This document shows, piece after piece, positions 22,188 through 34,026 of a stretch of 64,000 nt of DNA. The notes beneath the pieces are model-generated. The model did no database searches, had not been told where the DNA came from, and saw only the letters and a program-made list of their open reading frames with translations. Each line of letters starts with the position of its first letter. Positions within the stretch are counted from its first letter, which is position 1. The stretch lies in NCBI GenBank assembly GCA_002989075.1, contig PSQN01000013.1:840379-904378 (forward strand), written 5' to 3'. Position numbers and translations under genes: made by a program. The DNA comes from Arthonia radiata. Lineage: Eukaryota; Ascomycota; Arthoniomycetes; Arthoniales; Arthoniaceae.

Positions 22188-24917
22188 ATGGCCTCTCCCC
22201 AAGGCTCAAGTTCCGCAAATACCCTGAATCAGCTCACTGCGCTCCGCCACGAGACACTCAAAGATGCCCACCACTACAAGAGTGTCATACCCGCTATCTT
22301 CGGTGTCATCGCACCTGGCAACCCCGTGGACGTACGGAGGTTTGGCGCGGATTTCCTCGCGGAGGCGTTCGCATCGCCTCAACTCCCGGATCAAGAGAAG
22401 CAAGCTGTTGCATTGAAAGCCATCGATTTATTGCGCCAATACCTTGATATGCCGGGCGAGGATGCAGCGGTCATAAAGAGCGTGGTGCAGGCGTCTACGA
22501 GCATATACCCTCTTATCTTCAAGCACATGTGAGTGCGACCCCATCACGTTCCGACTTACGTCCATCTTAGCGACGGTCAGAAGGGTCGTAAACGTTTCTT
22601 GTGGCTTGTACATGCATTTCACTATATAGCATTGCTTGCTCTTTGCGCCTGCGTAGATCTCACCCCTCCGGAGAGAGACTCGCATTATCTGCATTGGCAC
22701 GCGTTGATATTGAAGCTTGCTTTCTGACACGTTTTGTGTATAGTATCTACAATCCAAGTGACAGCACAACATGGATGCATATGGCTGCTATCAAGTCCAA
22801 CATCCTGCGCAGAATGGACTCCTCGCCCTCAGGCGTCAAGGTCTGCTGCGTCAAGTTCATCCAACGCGTTGTCCAAGTACAGACACCCGGTCAGATCGCC
22901 GATCCACGCGTGAGTTCACTGCCCTGCATATGTTACTCTCAACTTCTCTGACACCGTCCGCAGCGTCCCGAACAGAACGAAGTGTCCTTGGCACTAGTAC
23001 CAAACACTCATCCTCTCATCGCTCCCCCCACCCTTGAGCCCGAAGCCTCGGGTTTACTGGATCGCCTCTTGAGCGTATTTCAAGAGCAGCAGAGGTGAGT
23101 AAAGATATCTACACGAGCTTCCTATGATACTGACAACTCCCAGTGACTCACTCATGATTACATCGACCCTTAATTGCGTCGGCAGCCTGCTGAAGACCCG
23201 ACCTGCAATCGCAAATAGAATCTTGAATGCAGTCCTTAACTTCAACCCATTCAAGCTGGCCGAGAAGCCTCTCACTCCTCGTTCACGTGTCATGATGAAG
23301 TCCATTGAGCGCACAGTGCGAGCTTTCTTGAACCATCTCATCAAGCGGTGCGTGCTTCTTCTCGTTGTCTTTCACTGCACTGTGCTGAACTCCTTGTAGA
23401 AATCCAGGTCAGCCGATGCAGCCACGTATCCAGGGCTACCTCGACCACATGCAACAGCGCCGCGCTGAAATGTTCGACGAAAGCCGGAAACGACCTGCCC
23501 CCACAGAACCCACAGATGGCTTAGACAATGCAAAACGACAGCGTCTGGACGCTAATTTGTCGACGCCGACCCCTCCGATTGATGCCGTCGCGAAGCCTCC
23601 GCCAGGACCCGTATCCTTGTCACAGCTCTTCACACTCAGCAAAGACCCTAACCATCATATCGACATCTCACAATTCGACCTAGCACCGCATGTCACGGAT
23701 CAGATTGTCGCGGGTCTCTTGCTTCGTATAGACCGAACGCAGCTGGATGCTGCTGTCAATGTACGTATTTTCGATGGCGAAGATGAAGCCCTCTTATTAA
23801 CCTTACGACAGACCGTCCGCGCAAGATGGCTGTCCCTCGCCCAATCCGCCCAGACTCACGCAACCGCACCACCAGCACCACCTCACCACCCCATCGCCTC
23901 CACAGACGCCACCCTCAACCAAATACAAAACCTCCCACCACCCGACATCCGGCCCGAACCCGCCGAGCTCAACCTCGGCCCCCTCGAGATCCCCCAACCA
24001 CCACCCCTGAACCCAACCCAAGTCGCACAATGTACGCATCTTCTCCCCATCCCCCCTCCTACTTCTCTCACTAACAGCCCCCAGACTCCCAAGCAACCCT
24101 CGACCGCACGCTCTCCTCCCTCCTCACCTCCCCCGCCCCCAGCGCAACCCAAAAGAAACCCCACGGCTTCACCCGCCTCGCCGACCGCGACACCGCCACC
24201 ATGCTCATCCGCCTCGCTACACGTCCGACCGCCGGCCTGGCTCCCCCTCGCGACCCCAACATAAAAGTCGAACCCGACGACTACAGCGACGCCTACTCAA
24301 TGGCCCAGCAGATCCGCGAAGGCCTCCTCAAATACATCGTCACAGACTTCCGCAAACGCATCGACGTCGCCATCGCATGGTTGTGCGAGGAGTGGTATTC
24401 CGAGCGCTTATCCCCCACCTCATCACAACACCAGAATAGCACGGCCAACCACTCAGCACCGCACACAGAACACCTCACCCTCCGCCTCCTCGACACGCTA
24501 TACCCTTACATCTCCCCCAAAGACTCCAAAGTCCTCGTGCGCCTGCTCTCGGAGATCCCGCTGCTCACGCCCGCCATCATCGCCCGGATTAAGCGCCTCG
24601 CGCAAGATCCGGAAAGGGTGACCCTCGCGTGCATGTCGTTGCATTATTTGGTGTTGATGCGCCCGCCGGTGAGGGAGACAGCTCTTGATGCTGTTGAGCA
24701 GCTTTGGAGGGAGGAGCCGGGCGCGAGGGGGAAAGCAGCGGATATATTGAAGAAGTTTCGGGCGGGGGTGGTGGCGCCGCCGGAAGCGAAGAAGGAGGAA
24801 TCTGGGACCGCTGGGGAGGGCCAAGCTGATGTGAAAACGGAAGAGGCTGTGCAGGCTGTACAGGAGGATAGAATGGGAGCTCCGCCGGCCGCGCAGGAGA
24901 CGAGGGCGGCTGCTTAG
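22188..24917 (+). CDS. PTA1: symplekin/Pta1, mRNA 3'-end processing scaffold
   Basis: A subunit of the cleavage and polyadenylation factor (nucleus), serving as scaffold between poly(A) machinery and the CTD phosphatase Ssu72. Six exons: 22188-22528, 22744-22909, 22964-23094, 23144-23347, 23400-24031 and 24085-24917, all joined in consistent phase to give 768 residues. The N-terminal ~330 residues are the helical-repeat (HEAT/ARM) symplekin domain, with motifs such as VKVCCVKFIQRVVQVQTPG and SLLKTRPAIANRILNAV. A Pro-rich linker (around residues 500-560) precedes a second helical region (MAQQIREGLLKYIVTDF, KVLVRLLSEIPLLTPAI). The C-terminal tail is Ala/Glu-rich. Intron 1 (215 bp) is long for this window; the others are about 50 bp. 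Confidence 0.9.
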
Positions 24918-26021
24918 GGGTCTGCCGTGGGAGGGGCTGGTGCGGTGGGATGGAGGGGGTAAAGGGATGGAGGGGGTAAAGGGATGGAGAAGGACGGGTG
25001 AAGCTGTGCGATGTGTATGAGTATGGACTTGAGGATTAGCGTAGGCGTTCCGGCAGGCTAGAAAGCTGCGTTGCGTATGACTTTGCAGCAATGGCAGCAC
25101 CGGCGCTGACTGCAATCCAAGCGCCAGTCCTTGAATAAAATATACGGACTGATCCATGCCCTTGATTTCTCCAAATGGCTGTCTTGCGCTTGTCTTCCGA
25201 GCTGCGTTGACGACTTGGAGTCTTGTGTTGAGCGTTCAGTGTTCTCACAGTAATGAGAATGAGTTAGGCGCACGCTAGCAATCGTCTTCACTAGAATGTC
25301 AGACAGTTTGACAGCACTCCCTTGTAGTATCACAGAACCTAAGCATTATTGACCGTCAATCGATACTCACGTGTTCATACAGAAATTGCCATTCATCCAT
25401 CAGCCTACCTCTATCAGGCCCCTCTTCGTTTTTTTTAGTCCAGTGTACAGCAGCAAGCCCTTCGGTCTCACCCTTCCGCCGACCTATCACACTATGACAG
25501 AAAGGATTCCCACACCCTGAGATCAGTGACTGCGAAGTTTTCCGGAATATTCTACGGACTAAAGGTGCACTCTCGGTAATAGACCCGTCATGGGCTCAGT
25601 TTTGAAAGTCGTTGCAAGCAGATCAAGTAGGCTAGCGCCTCCAGTCTTTCAACACAAATAGACCATTTTGCGACTACCACTACTAAAGCGTACGTAGAGG
25701 CGACACCTTACCCAATCTGTGCAGCAAGCGCGAGCAGTGACGTATTCCTTTGGACAACCCCACACGATAGAGCGACGAAATGATACCTGTCCAAGCTGGA
25801 ACAGACGAACCCTCGTGACACTACCTCGACGACACGTCACCTTCGTTACAGGATATAAAACCTAGGACTCCCTGAAGTCCCGCCGAGTTTCTCTGATGCT
25901 TCAGTCTCCAAACTCTTTGACAACAACAGCATCGTACTTCACTCAGACAGCTTGCTATCATTCTCACCAACACCATATCTTCACCTTCATCAATCCCCAA
26001 TCCGCGCCTCACTATTCCAGT
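24918..26021. other. intergenic
   Basis: Holds a short G-rich direct repeat at about 24,948-24,990 (GGATGGAGGGGGTAAAG, two and a half copies). A TATA-like GATATAAAACC near 25,852 probably serves the small gene at 26,022. No other gene is supported. Confidence 0.5.
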
Positions 26022-26216
26022 ATGTCTGACAAATGAAAAAGCCTCGAGCAAAGACTGAAAGACGGTCTGTCTCACCACGAAGCCAATCCCGATCGCAGCA
26101 CCGACGAGAAGAAAAAAGCGGGCAAGGAACGGGATAAGACGTACAAAGCGTATACTAAGGAACAACGCAAGGTCGACAAAGCAAAAGATGCCGCCGGGAA
26201 GAAAGAGGGCACTTAG
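26022..26216 (+). pseudogene. small Lys-rich protein gene with in-frame TGA at codon 5
   Basis: An ATG in good context (TTCCAGTATGTC) follows a TATA-like element and a C/T-rich leader with no upstream ATG in the last ~50 bases. The frame reads four codons (MSDK) and then TGA at 26,034-26,036. It then stays open for 59 more codons to TAG at 26,214. The downstream part is highly charged and looks like real protein (EQRLKDGLSHHEANPDRS, then KVDKAKDAAGKKEGT), so the frame was probably functional. No GT/AG pair in the first codons removes the stop. Options are a recently disabled gene, stop read-through, a missed upstream exon, or a sequence error. Family unknown. Confidence 0.5.
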
Positions 26217-27344
26217 TCTAGCTTTGCCGACAGCGACTTGCAAGTTGGGGTGTTATTGCCGACTTGACTTTGATATGTTACGGCTTGACCATGTTCGCAG
26301 ATTGTTCCTCGCGAGTCTTTTCCGGTACCCACTTCAGCGCTTTCTGCGAGTACGACTGCGTTTAGCAGAATTGGCAGGTCCGTCACATCGTCACGTTCTT
26401 GCCATACCAAGCAAGCAAGAGTACCGGCCGCCCGCAGATTGCATTCGGAAAATAGGCACCCTTACCTTAAGCGGCTGTAACCTTGCTCGACTTAGCTGCA
26501 GCTCGACCTGTATTTTGTGATACCCAACAGCAACTCCCTCTGCTTGTTTTCTCGTCTGCGACGTGTTCATGCTCGTATCCAACGGCCCTCGATCTTGTCA
26601 TCCAACATGACGGCTACTCTGGGTCGAGCGAGCCATAGTTCCTCCCCTTGTTGAGGCGAGGCAGATGACCGCCAAAGATTGCTATTAGGTGTCGCCTGTG
26701 TACTATGCTTAGAGTCCAATGTTCTTGGTCCAGCAGACATTTTGGCACGTGATAGTATAGTGGCCTGGCCTAGAATCGATTTGACCTACGTCTTGCAGAT
26801 ATTGAAGAAGAATTGAGTCAGACCGTAGTTGTGGAACTCGCTTCTGCGATTGACAGCACATGTGAGTCCTCGCTGGAAGCTCACGACGACAGCAAAGCCC
26901 GAAATACAAAGATGTAAGGCCGAAAGATAATGTACTGATGTCGGTACCCAGGTAGCAACATATCCAGATTGCCAATTGGTGCAATTGGCAGTGATTGCCA
27001 TTTGGGAACTAACAGACGACTTGCCTGCTCTGATCCAATGACAACGAGTTCTGCACGCGCTGGATCATAGTAACAGCAAGTTGATTGATAAGAGCGGTCA
27101 TGTTCGTATGGTCTTTGGTACAACAAATCTGATAGACTAAGTAGTCTTGCAGGGGAACACTATCGTTGCATAGTACCTATGTCTTATTGGGAATTTCCTC
27201 CATATGAGAGAAGCTTCAACGGGCCCGAGCATGTCTCCATTAGGTATCAGGATTACTATGTTATTTTCAACAGAGTCGGTACACTCGTCTACTGCGCTGC
27301 ATCAAGTCATCCATGCACGACCCTGGCAACCCCATCACGCTGAC
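26217..27344. other. intergenic
   Basis: About 1.1 kb with only short frames. Nothing recognised. Confidence 0.5.
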
Positions 27345-30300
27345 TCAAATCTTCGAATCGCTTTGCTCCCCGCGTGCGTGCTCCTCCGAGCTTGACCTAT
27401 CCCCAACATTGTCATGCACCTCAACACTCCTCCAAGCTTCAGACTCCCAAGTCCCTTCACTACTATCACCGCAGCTATCAGCAACACGAACCTCAACAGG
27501 CCGCGCACTGGCAGGCGTAGTCGGAGGCGCTTCATCAACTGAAGCGTCGCGCAGTTCACCCAGTACCCTCCCTGGCTGCCATTGCGAAGGCTCAGTAACG
27601 TCAATCGCGCTGATGGCTGATGAGCCTCGCGTCGGGCTTGCACGTGGCTCCGGCGAGTTATGCGGGGAGAATACTCGTTGCCCGAACCAGGCGCCTGGCG
27701 GAGGTGGCGTTGCGCTATGTGGGCTTGAGTGGTCGTTGCCACAGGGCGAGTCAAAGAAGCGGCGCTTGTGAAGAGGGGAGGTCAGCGGTAGTGAAATGGG
27801 GAGTGACATGGCGACGGCGGTGGAGGTGCCTGGCAGACCTGCGACATCGCCAGCGATGGTCTGAGATGAGGATGTCAACAGCCGGTTAAGCGCGGGCCTG
27901 CCGTCTGAGTTGCGTCTTTCCTCATGGTATGCTTGCATGCTTTGGCGGTATCGATGCAGCGTCGGCTTGCTGTCTGAGTTGTGCCTGCGCTCGTGGTGCG
28001 TGAGCATGCTTTGACGGTATCCCGATGTAACGTCCTCACTATGAGCGTTTCTTGAATGCCTAGAGATTCTGAAGACGTCGTGAGAGTTTGCGGCGCGACC
28101 GAGCGATTGAAAATCATAGTCGGAGCTGCGGCGTGGAAAAGGCTCCGTGACGAGGCGTCGGGCCAATGCTGGCCTTCCTTCGGAAGAGCGACGAGGTGCT
28201 GATAGCGGTGTAGGCCGGCGGTTCACGCTACCAGGTCCCCCCCCCATCTGATTTTCGGAACTGTTGTCAAAGATGGATCTGGAGCTTGTGTTGGGCGGGC
28301 GTGGAAATTGCGTAGACCTGGCTCGGTCTTCCTGCAGCATAAAGAGAGAGGGTGTGGTGAAAGAGTTGTTCGAATGCGACGACGAGGAACTGTTTGGGTG
28401 ACCTTGCTGCCGCGAGCTGACTGATGACCCGAATGGGAAAGAATCAGAGGCACTGCCGTCGACGCTGGCGCTTGCGACCTGTGGTGACGTTGGAACACTC
28501 TTGGAGACGTGGCTGGGAAGCTCGACCATCTTCATGAAATACCACGGGCTGTGGTGCGCTGAGTTGTATCTCGTGGCAGGAGTCCGGCGCAACGACACAC
28601 TTCTGTGATTGGTGACGGCAGTATGCACGGATGGGGAAGGCCTTCGAAAATGGTCTTTAGAAGTTGTGTTGATCGATAAGTCGCCAGGGCAACTGCGTGC
28701 GAGGCAAAGTGGAGGAAGGTGGGAAGTGGCTTGGTCGCGACTTCGAAAATGCGTCGAGTCCAAATAAAAGCCAAGTTCGTCGTCAAAGCTCGACAACTCC
28801 ACAACAAGTGCTCGAAGTGGATCTCTCATCTTGTCTTTCGAATCGCTTTCGATGCTTGAGCCTTGGCACTCATCACTTGCACAGCCATCGAGCTCAAATG
28901 GGCCAGCACCTGTTTTCAAGTTATGCCGTACATTTCTCTTTCGCGAATCATACTCACGCTGATCGCGGTGCTCTTGATGTTTGTCGCGAGATCTTTCTTC
29001 GTCTCGACCACGAGCGCTAAGCGGCGCGCGATTGTCCTTATCTTTCGTGCCTCTTGCGAAGCGGACTCGAGGTAGATCGTCATCATCGTCTTTCGACGCG
29101 CGAGGACGGACATAGCGATACCGAGGCCTGGCTGAATCAAGATCGAGTTCCGGCTCCCTGCTGTATGGGTTACCTTCGTGACGCCTGCTGCGCTCATAGA
29201 ATTCACGTGGATCTGTCGGGCGCTCCCTTGGCAGTAATGGTGGCACATTGTACTCGCGACCCACTTCCCTGCGTGCGTCGGGTACAGCGCGTCTGACGAC
29301 ATGGCGCCATTCCCACTCTGGGGGCGAGAGAGATCTACGACGAAGAGGGGGGAGTCGTGGTGACGGCGGCGTTAGACATCTGCGCACCGGACTGCCATGA
29401 TGCGTGCTCAATGGGCTTGGAGAACGACGTCGAAAAGGCACCAATCTCCCTCGAGCCCAGGCACTTGGATGCGAGGCGATCAGATAGTCAATATCTTCTC
29501 GACGCCTCTCGGGTTCTGCGCATCGTCTCAGTCGAGGCTCTTCGCACTCGTCATATCGGTCGTCATATACTTCACGTGGCTCTGGCCCACTCGAAGAGCG
29601 GCGGCGGACCTTGATCTCCTTTATTCTGACGATCTTCACAGGCGACGGCGAACGTTTTCTGGGTATCTTGAGCACGTCTGAATGCCGTTGATTAGCACTC
29701 ACATCCCATAGTACAAAGGCAGGCGACGTACCTCTTCTGAAAGGCCTTCGTCGCTTCTTGACGTTATCGTCCGAGGAGCTGCTTGAGGAACTGCTGCTGG
29801 ACGAACTGCTAGAGCTACTGCTCACCTCAACGACGCGAGGACGCTCTGTCTCGATCTTGGTCCTTGGCAACCGCCTGCTGCTGCGGTCATCTTCCTCACA
29901 CTCCGTACGGCGGGACTTGCGAGAGCGGTATGGCCGTACAGTCCATTTTTCACCAACGATATTGCCGGACGCGCATCCAAAGGGGCTTCGCTCGGTCTCT
30001 TTCTCTTTGCACTTGGAACACAGGCCGGAAACTCTGCCGCGCCCAAGTAATTGTGAGTTTTGCCGGTAGAAATTCCTTGATCGAGCTCGGCCACAGCGAT
30101 AGCAATAGTAAGTCCTGTTGTCATTGGATCGGGTTGAGACATTCACACGAGCTGCACCTCCATCTGCCTGGATGATCTCTTCTTCTGACATGCTGTCTGT
30201 CCTCTTTCGCTTGCGGTATTGGACTCTAGTGGGTGTACGTCTAGTTCCACTCGGGGTCACTCGTGGAGGCACAAGACCTTGAGGAGGGTAATGAGCTTGA

Positions 30301-30665
30301 TACCCTGGCGTCTGTCCATATATCTGACCGGGTGGAGGAATGTAGCTATAGGGTTGTTGAGAAGCGTAGGGAGGCGGGTAGGGATATGGTAGGCATGGGC
30401 TGGGTTTCAATTTCTCTTTGTGGCGTTTCTTCTTCTTCTCCTTCGCAGCCTTTGGTGGCCAGCGCTCGACGGTGACGTCTCCGCACTTCCGTCTCACAAA
30501 TGCCATGCGTTTCTTTCCTTTCTCCTTGCCGCTGTCGGAACTGCTGCTGCTGGAAGAGCTACTGCTGGAGCTGCTGCTGGAGCTGCTACTTGACGAGCTG
30601 CTTGAGGAGCTGCTCTCCCGCTTCTTTCGGAGTCTCGGCATAGTCGCGGCTTGGAAGATGTGCAT
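27345..30665 (-). CDS. large Ser/Arg-rich fungal protein with a four-Cys motif
   Basis: An open frame of 1106 codons. A 54-bp stretch at 29,678-29,731 has GTACGT and CATTCAG ends and a GCTAATC branch-like site and is probably an intron, which would leave 1088 residues. The N-terminus (basic PRLRKKRE) runs into a long poly-Ser tract (30,534-30,625). A second poly-Ser tract lies at about 29,757-29,822. Between them is YYCYRCGRARSRNFY, then C-x2-C about 24 residues on (LCSKCKEKE), a likely zinc-binding motif seen in uncharacterised fungal nuclear proteins. The rest is Arg/Ser/Pro-rich, with SPSP-type sites and the related segments YRQSMLTHHERRHNSDSK and YRQSMQAYHEERRNSDGR. An RNA-related nuclear role is inferred from composition only. 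ATGs at 30,665 and 30,641 are both possible starts. Confidence 0.75.
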   Translation of the reverse strand: MHIFQAATMPRLRKKRESSSSSSSSSSSSSSSSSSSSSSSSSSDSGKEKGKKRMAFVRRKCGDVTVERWPPKAAKEKKKKRHKEKLKPSPCLPYPYPPPYASQQPYSYIPPPGQIYGQTPGYQAHYPPQGLVPPRVTPSGTRRTPTRVQYRKRKRTDSMSEEEIIQADGGAARVNVSTRSNDNRTYYCYRCGRARSRNFYRQNSQLLGRGRVSGLCSKCKEKETERSPFGCASGNIVGEKWTVRPYRSRKSRRTECEEDDRSSRRLPRTKIETERPRVVEVSSSSSSSSSSSSSSSSSDDNVKKRRRPFRRGTSPAFVLWDVSANQRHSDVLKIPRKRSPSPVKIVRIKEIKVRRRSSSGPEPREVYDDRYDECEEPRLRRCAEPERRREDIDYLIASHPSAWARGRLVPFRRRSPSPLSTHHGSPVRRCLTPPSPRLPPLRRRSLSPPEWEWRHVVRRAVPDARREVGREYNVPPLLPRERPTDPREFYERSRRHEGNPYSREPELDLDSARPRYRYVRPRASKDDDDDLPRVRFARGTKDKDNRAPLSARGRDEERSRDKHQEHRDQREYDSRKRNVRHNLKTGAGPFELDGCASDECQGSSIESDSKDKMRDPLRALVVELSSFDDELGFYLDSTHFRSRDQATSHLPPLCLARSCPGDLSINTTSKDHFRRPSPSVHTAVTNHRSVSLRRTPATRYNSAHHSPWYFMKMVELPSHVSKSVPTSPQVASASVDGSASDSFPFGSSVSSRQQGHPNSSSSSHSNNSFTTPSLFMLQEDRARSTQFPRPPNTSSRSIFDNSSENQMGGGPGSVNRRPTPLSAPRRSSEGRPALARRLVTEPFPRRSSDYDFQSLGRAANSHDVFRISRHSRNAHSEDVTSGYRQSMLTHHERRHNSDSKPTLHRYRQSMQAYHEERRNSDGRPALNRLLTSSSQTIAGDVAGLPGTSTAVAMSLPISLPLTSPLHKRRFFDSPCGNDHSSPHSATPPPPGAWFGQRVFSPHNSPEPRASPTRGSSAISAIDVTEPSQWQPGRVLGELRDASVDEAPPTTPASARPVEVRVADSCGDSSEGTWESEAWRSVEVHDNVGDRSSSEEHARGEQSDSKI

Positions 30666-31024
30666 CAGCCTGTGAGAGTTTGCGAAGAGGTGGAGTCAGA
30701 CTGCGATGAGGTTGTAGACATGAAAGTGACAACGAATGATTCCTTGTGACATTGACCTGTGTTCCTGTATCAGTAGTCTCTGTCAGTGTAAAGCAAGGAA
30801 ACGAATGACTGCATTGAACGATGAGGTAATGATAAGAGTCTAGAGAGACCTGTTCCTGAAAGAAGGGTCCCGTGGGTCGAGAACAAAAAGGTGGCGGATC
30901 GAGACGGGAAAGCGCGGTCAACACCTCGTACTCGCTCCTGCTTCAACTCATATGAGCCAGCAAAATGCTAATGTTGCGCCACCAAATGCTATTCCTACAT
31001 TTCACTCGTGCTTTTGGTATCCAT

Positions 31025-33536
31025 CTAGTCGACCCGCAATACCCTGGGTCCCCGTCTCTTCGCTGCTTTGCGCTTTTTGTTGCCCTTCTCAAACGCCATC
31101 GCGCTCGGGTGGTCACGGCCAAAATTGTCGAGATCTTTGACCTTGTATATCCGGATGATCCAATTCTCACTAGTGAAGGCTTCCTCAACCGTAGAGAGCT
31201 CTGGTATATTATCCGGTATCTTTGAGCCTCGTACACGGTCCGATGCCTGCCCAGCCGGGAACATGGTTGGGTAGCGATGGTAAGACATTTTGTACCTGAA
31301 TGATTGTCAGTAGCACGCACGTACGCACGCGCGGGAAGACCAGCTCGACTCACATCAGGCTGTTCTTCATCGTCGGTGTCGCCTCTTCATCGACCCGGTA
31401 TTCCCCTCGTGATGTGAAGAAGTCTCTCTCCTTGACTTCGTCCGGCCAGATACCTTCCGCGATACGCACCATCCACAAAAACTTGTTGATGTCGTCTCCG
31501 GAGTAGCCGAGCAAACCTCCGAACACAACAAGCACATAGTCGACTTCGTGTTGGCGCATAATGGGGTAGCTGACTTCTTCTCGGGAGCTCATTGCCTTGC
31601 CAACGGTGGCGATGTGCGTGTTGTTCCAAGTATTGTTGTCGACTAAAGTGGGCCTGTCGGCCATGCCACCAATCTGGTAGCCGTAATCCCACCACGACAT
31701 GATCTTGGCGTTTTCAGCTGTGTTCTGTCTGAGCCAGTAGTATGCCTCGCGGTAATCATCAATGATGTGCTGACTGCCATCCGGTAGGCGACTAGCCAGT
31801 ACAACAGATGGCGATGAGTATGCGTTCGATGTGACCCACGTGCAATGCAGCACGAATAGTAGAAGGTAAATTGACAGTGCAGCAACAGTCGTCAGCTTAG
31901 ACACAGCTGAATAGATACCCACATATGGTGTCTTCGTCGACTTGATGTCTGCCGCAGCTACCTTCGAGGGCTCTGCGCTGCCATTTGTCTGCTTTGGCGG
32001 ACTTGGGGTATCCATCTTCATATAGGAGTCCAAGATGTAAGAGAGAGCCATGGCAGCCGAGACACACACGACAGGCGTTAGCGTTAGCATCAAACGGACC
32101 ATGACGCCAGCGAAGTAGCTTGAGAGTACAGCGTAGATGACTACAAACACCTGCTCATCTGTTAAAGTTCGGAAGCACATGTAAACACCAGCTGGAAACA
32201 CCCAAATAAGAAGGTTGAGATCGAAGAAGAAAGCTGGCCATGCAGTTGGCTGATGTTCGGAGACCGACGCGATGATGGGGATGTGGATCTTAGCGTAGCC
32301 GGTGTCCCAAAGTGAATAGAAGCGTCCGCTCCAGGGCGCGATGACGCCGGAGACTGTCAGTAACACCAAGCCACCAAAAGCGACTGTAAAGATGAGAAGG
32401 ACCATGCCGCGCAGCAATGTCTGAAACTGTTTGCTGGGTAGTTGAGTGCGGATGAAGTCTGCAAAGGCTACAAGCTGGATGAGCCCAAAGACACCTGGAT
32501 TTGTTAGCGTTGTACAACTTCCATCCAGGAGATCGAGCCTTACCAAGTGCAGACATGTGGTCGCTGCTACGGATCGGCAGGAAGCCGACGAAGGGTACTT
32601 GCATACTCGCGAGAGTCCCAAGCGCGAACCAAGTAGTGTAGCTGACGTATAGTCGCGGACTGTATCTTCCCATGCAAATGAGCACGAACGCGTGCAGCGG
32701 TATAAGGTTGGTGATGAAGACGTATCCACCCCACGACGCGACCATGTATCCATAGAACAGCGCCGTGAGCGCACCCCACATCGCTGATCCGTTCTTCAAT
32801 GCCTTGATCCATAGGGCGAACGTGAAAACGAGCAGGAAGATGGCAATGGCCTCGTTATCGTAGCTGCCTGCAACAGATCTTGAAATGTAGCCGGGCGAGA
32901 TACCCATGAAAATGGCGCATAGGAGACCGGCTGACGGCGAGCCAGAAATCTCACTCGTGAGCATGTAGCCTGCGGCGGCTGTGAGACCGGAGAAGCCGGG
33001 CGCAAGTAATACGCAAATATTTCGGATGTCCACAGGGAATGTCAAGAATCGAAGGAGGTGGTAGATGACGCCGCTTGTAACCATGAGGCCTGGGTACAGC
33101 GTGCCGCCAGTGACGCGGCCCAAGGGATGCCATGTCTTGTTGTCGAACCAATCCCAGAAGCTGTAGAAGCCGTGCTCGGTCAAATGTTTCGTTGCGCGAA
33201 AGTTGAACCAAGGATCGACTGCGTCTAGTCAGCATGTAGTATTGGAAGCTGCTGTCGCAGCGCTCGACGCAGATCGCTAGGTGGCTTCAATGTAGGTGTG
33301 CATGGCTGTTGGGAGGAACGAAGAGAGACATACATTCGTGAATGATACTCTCAAATCCTGTGCAGTGTCAGTCAATGGCCGAGATGGGTTCTCGTCTCGT
33401 GCGTACGGATGACAGAGAAAAGCCGGCTGGACACGGCGGCCGCGGCCACAGTCAAGAGAATCACCACGCGGATCAAAGTCCGGGTCTTCTCCCCGCTTGT
33501 GCCCTTCACAAGAGGATCCATTGTCTCGGCGGCCAT
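31025..33536 (-). CDS. STT3: oligosaccharyltransferase catalytic subunit STT3
   Basis: The catalytic subunit of the ER oligosaccharyltransferase, which moves the lipid-linked glycan to Asn in N-x-S/T sites. Five exons: 33407-33536, 33334-33357 (only 24 nt), 32544-33218, 31354-32494 and 31025-31295, giving 746 residues, the normal size. Splicing restores the conserved run VIRFESIIHEFDPWFNFR across three exons; its acidic residue in FDPWFNFR binds the metal ion. About a dozen membrane spans follow. The catalytic signature SWWDYGYQI is at about residues 543-551, and the nearby NNTWNNTHIATVG is also conserved. The C-terminus is basic (KKRKAAKRRGPR). Every expected motif is present, so the enzyme should be functional. 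A 490-bp gap separates it from the next gene upstream. Confidence 0.97.
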
Positions 33537-34026
33537 GATATATGGCTTGAACGGAAAACTGTCTCTGGTATGAGATACTCCCAGCTCGAAGGACGCCAAG
33601 TCGAAATCGGTACCATTAAAGGTGCTTGGGCACATCAAATACACTAAACGACGCAAAGATAGTGTCAAGATTCGTGACCCCGACCTCCCCATACCACTGA
33701 AATGCTGAGACTTTTGGCAACGAAGACATTTCTTCTACTTGATAGACAACTGCTTCTATCTTGTATTAGCGACATGGACGACACCAAACGATGCAAGTCA
33801 CTCAAGGCTATCTACTGATCCTTTGATCGAATGGACCTATCTGTATGACCTCGAAGGTTCGGAGGCTGATATCGAACAAGGCATCGATTTTCGAGACACA
33901 TCATTTTGGAACGGTCTTGGAACATTCTTGGATCGAGACAAAATTGGCAGCATGGAGCAGACGCGCAGAATCTGTAGGCGATGTGCGAACTCAAAATGGG
34001 GCCCTGCGGAATGATTACATTCCCAT
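33537..34026. other. intergenic
   Basis: STT3 upstream region and MFS gene 3' flank. No gene seen. Confidence 0.5.

Noticed and set aside
24948-24990. Short G-rich direct repeat after the Pta1 stop codon
   Set aside because: Two and a half copies of a 17-20-bp unit; minor slippage with no sign of function.
25821-26243. 140-codon minus-strand hydrophobic frame
   Set aside because: Antisense to the Lys/Glu-rich small gene, whose reverse strand reads as Phe/Leu; no independent start or domain.
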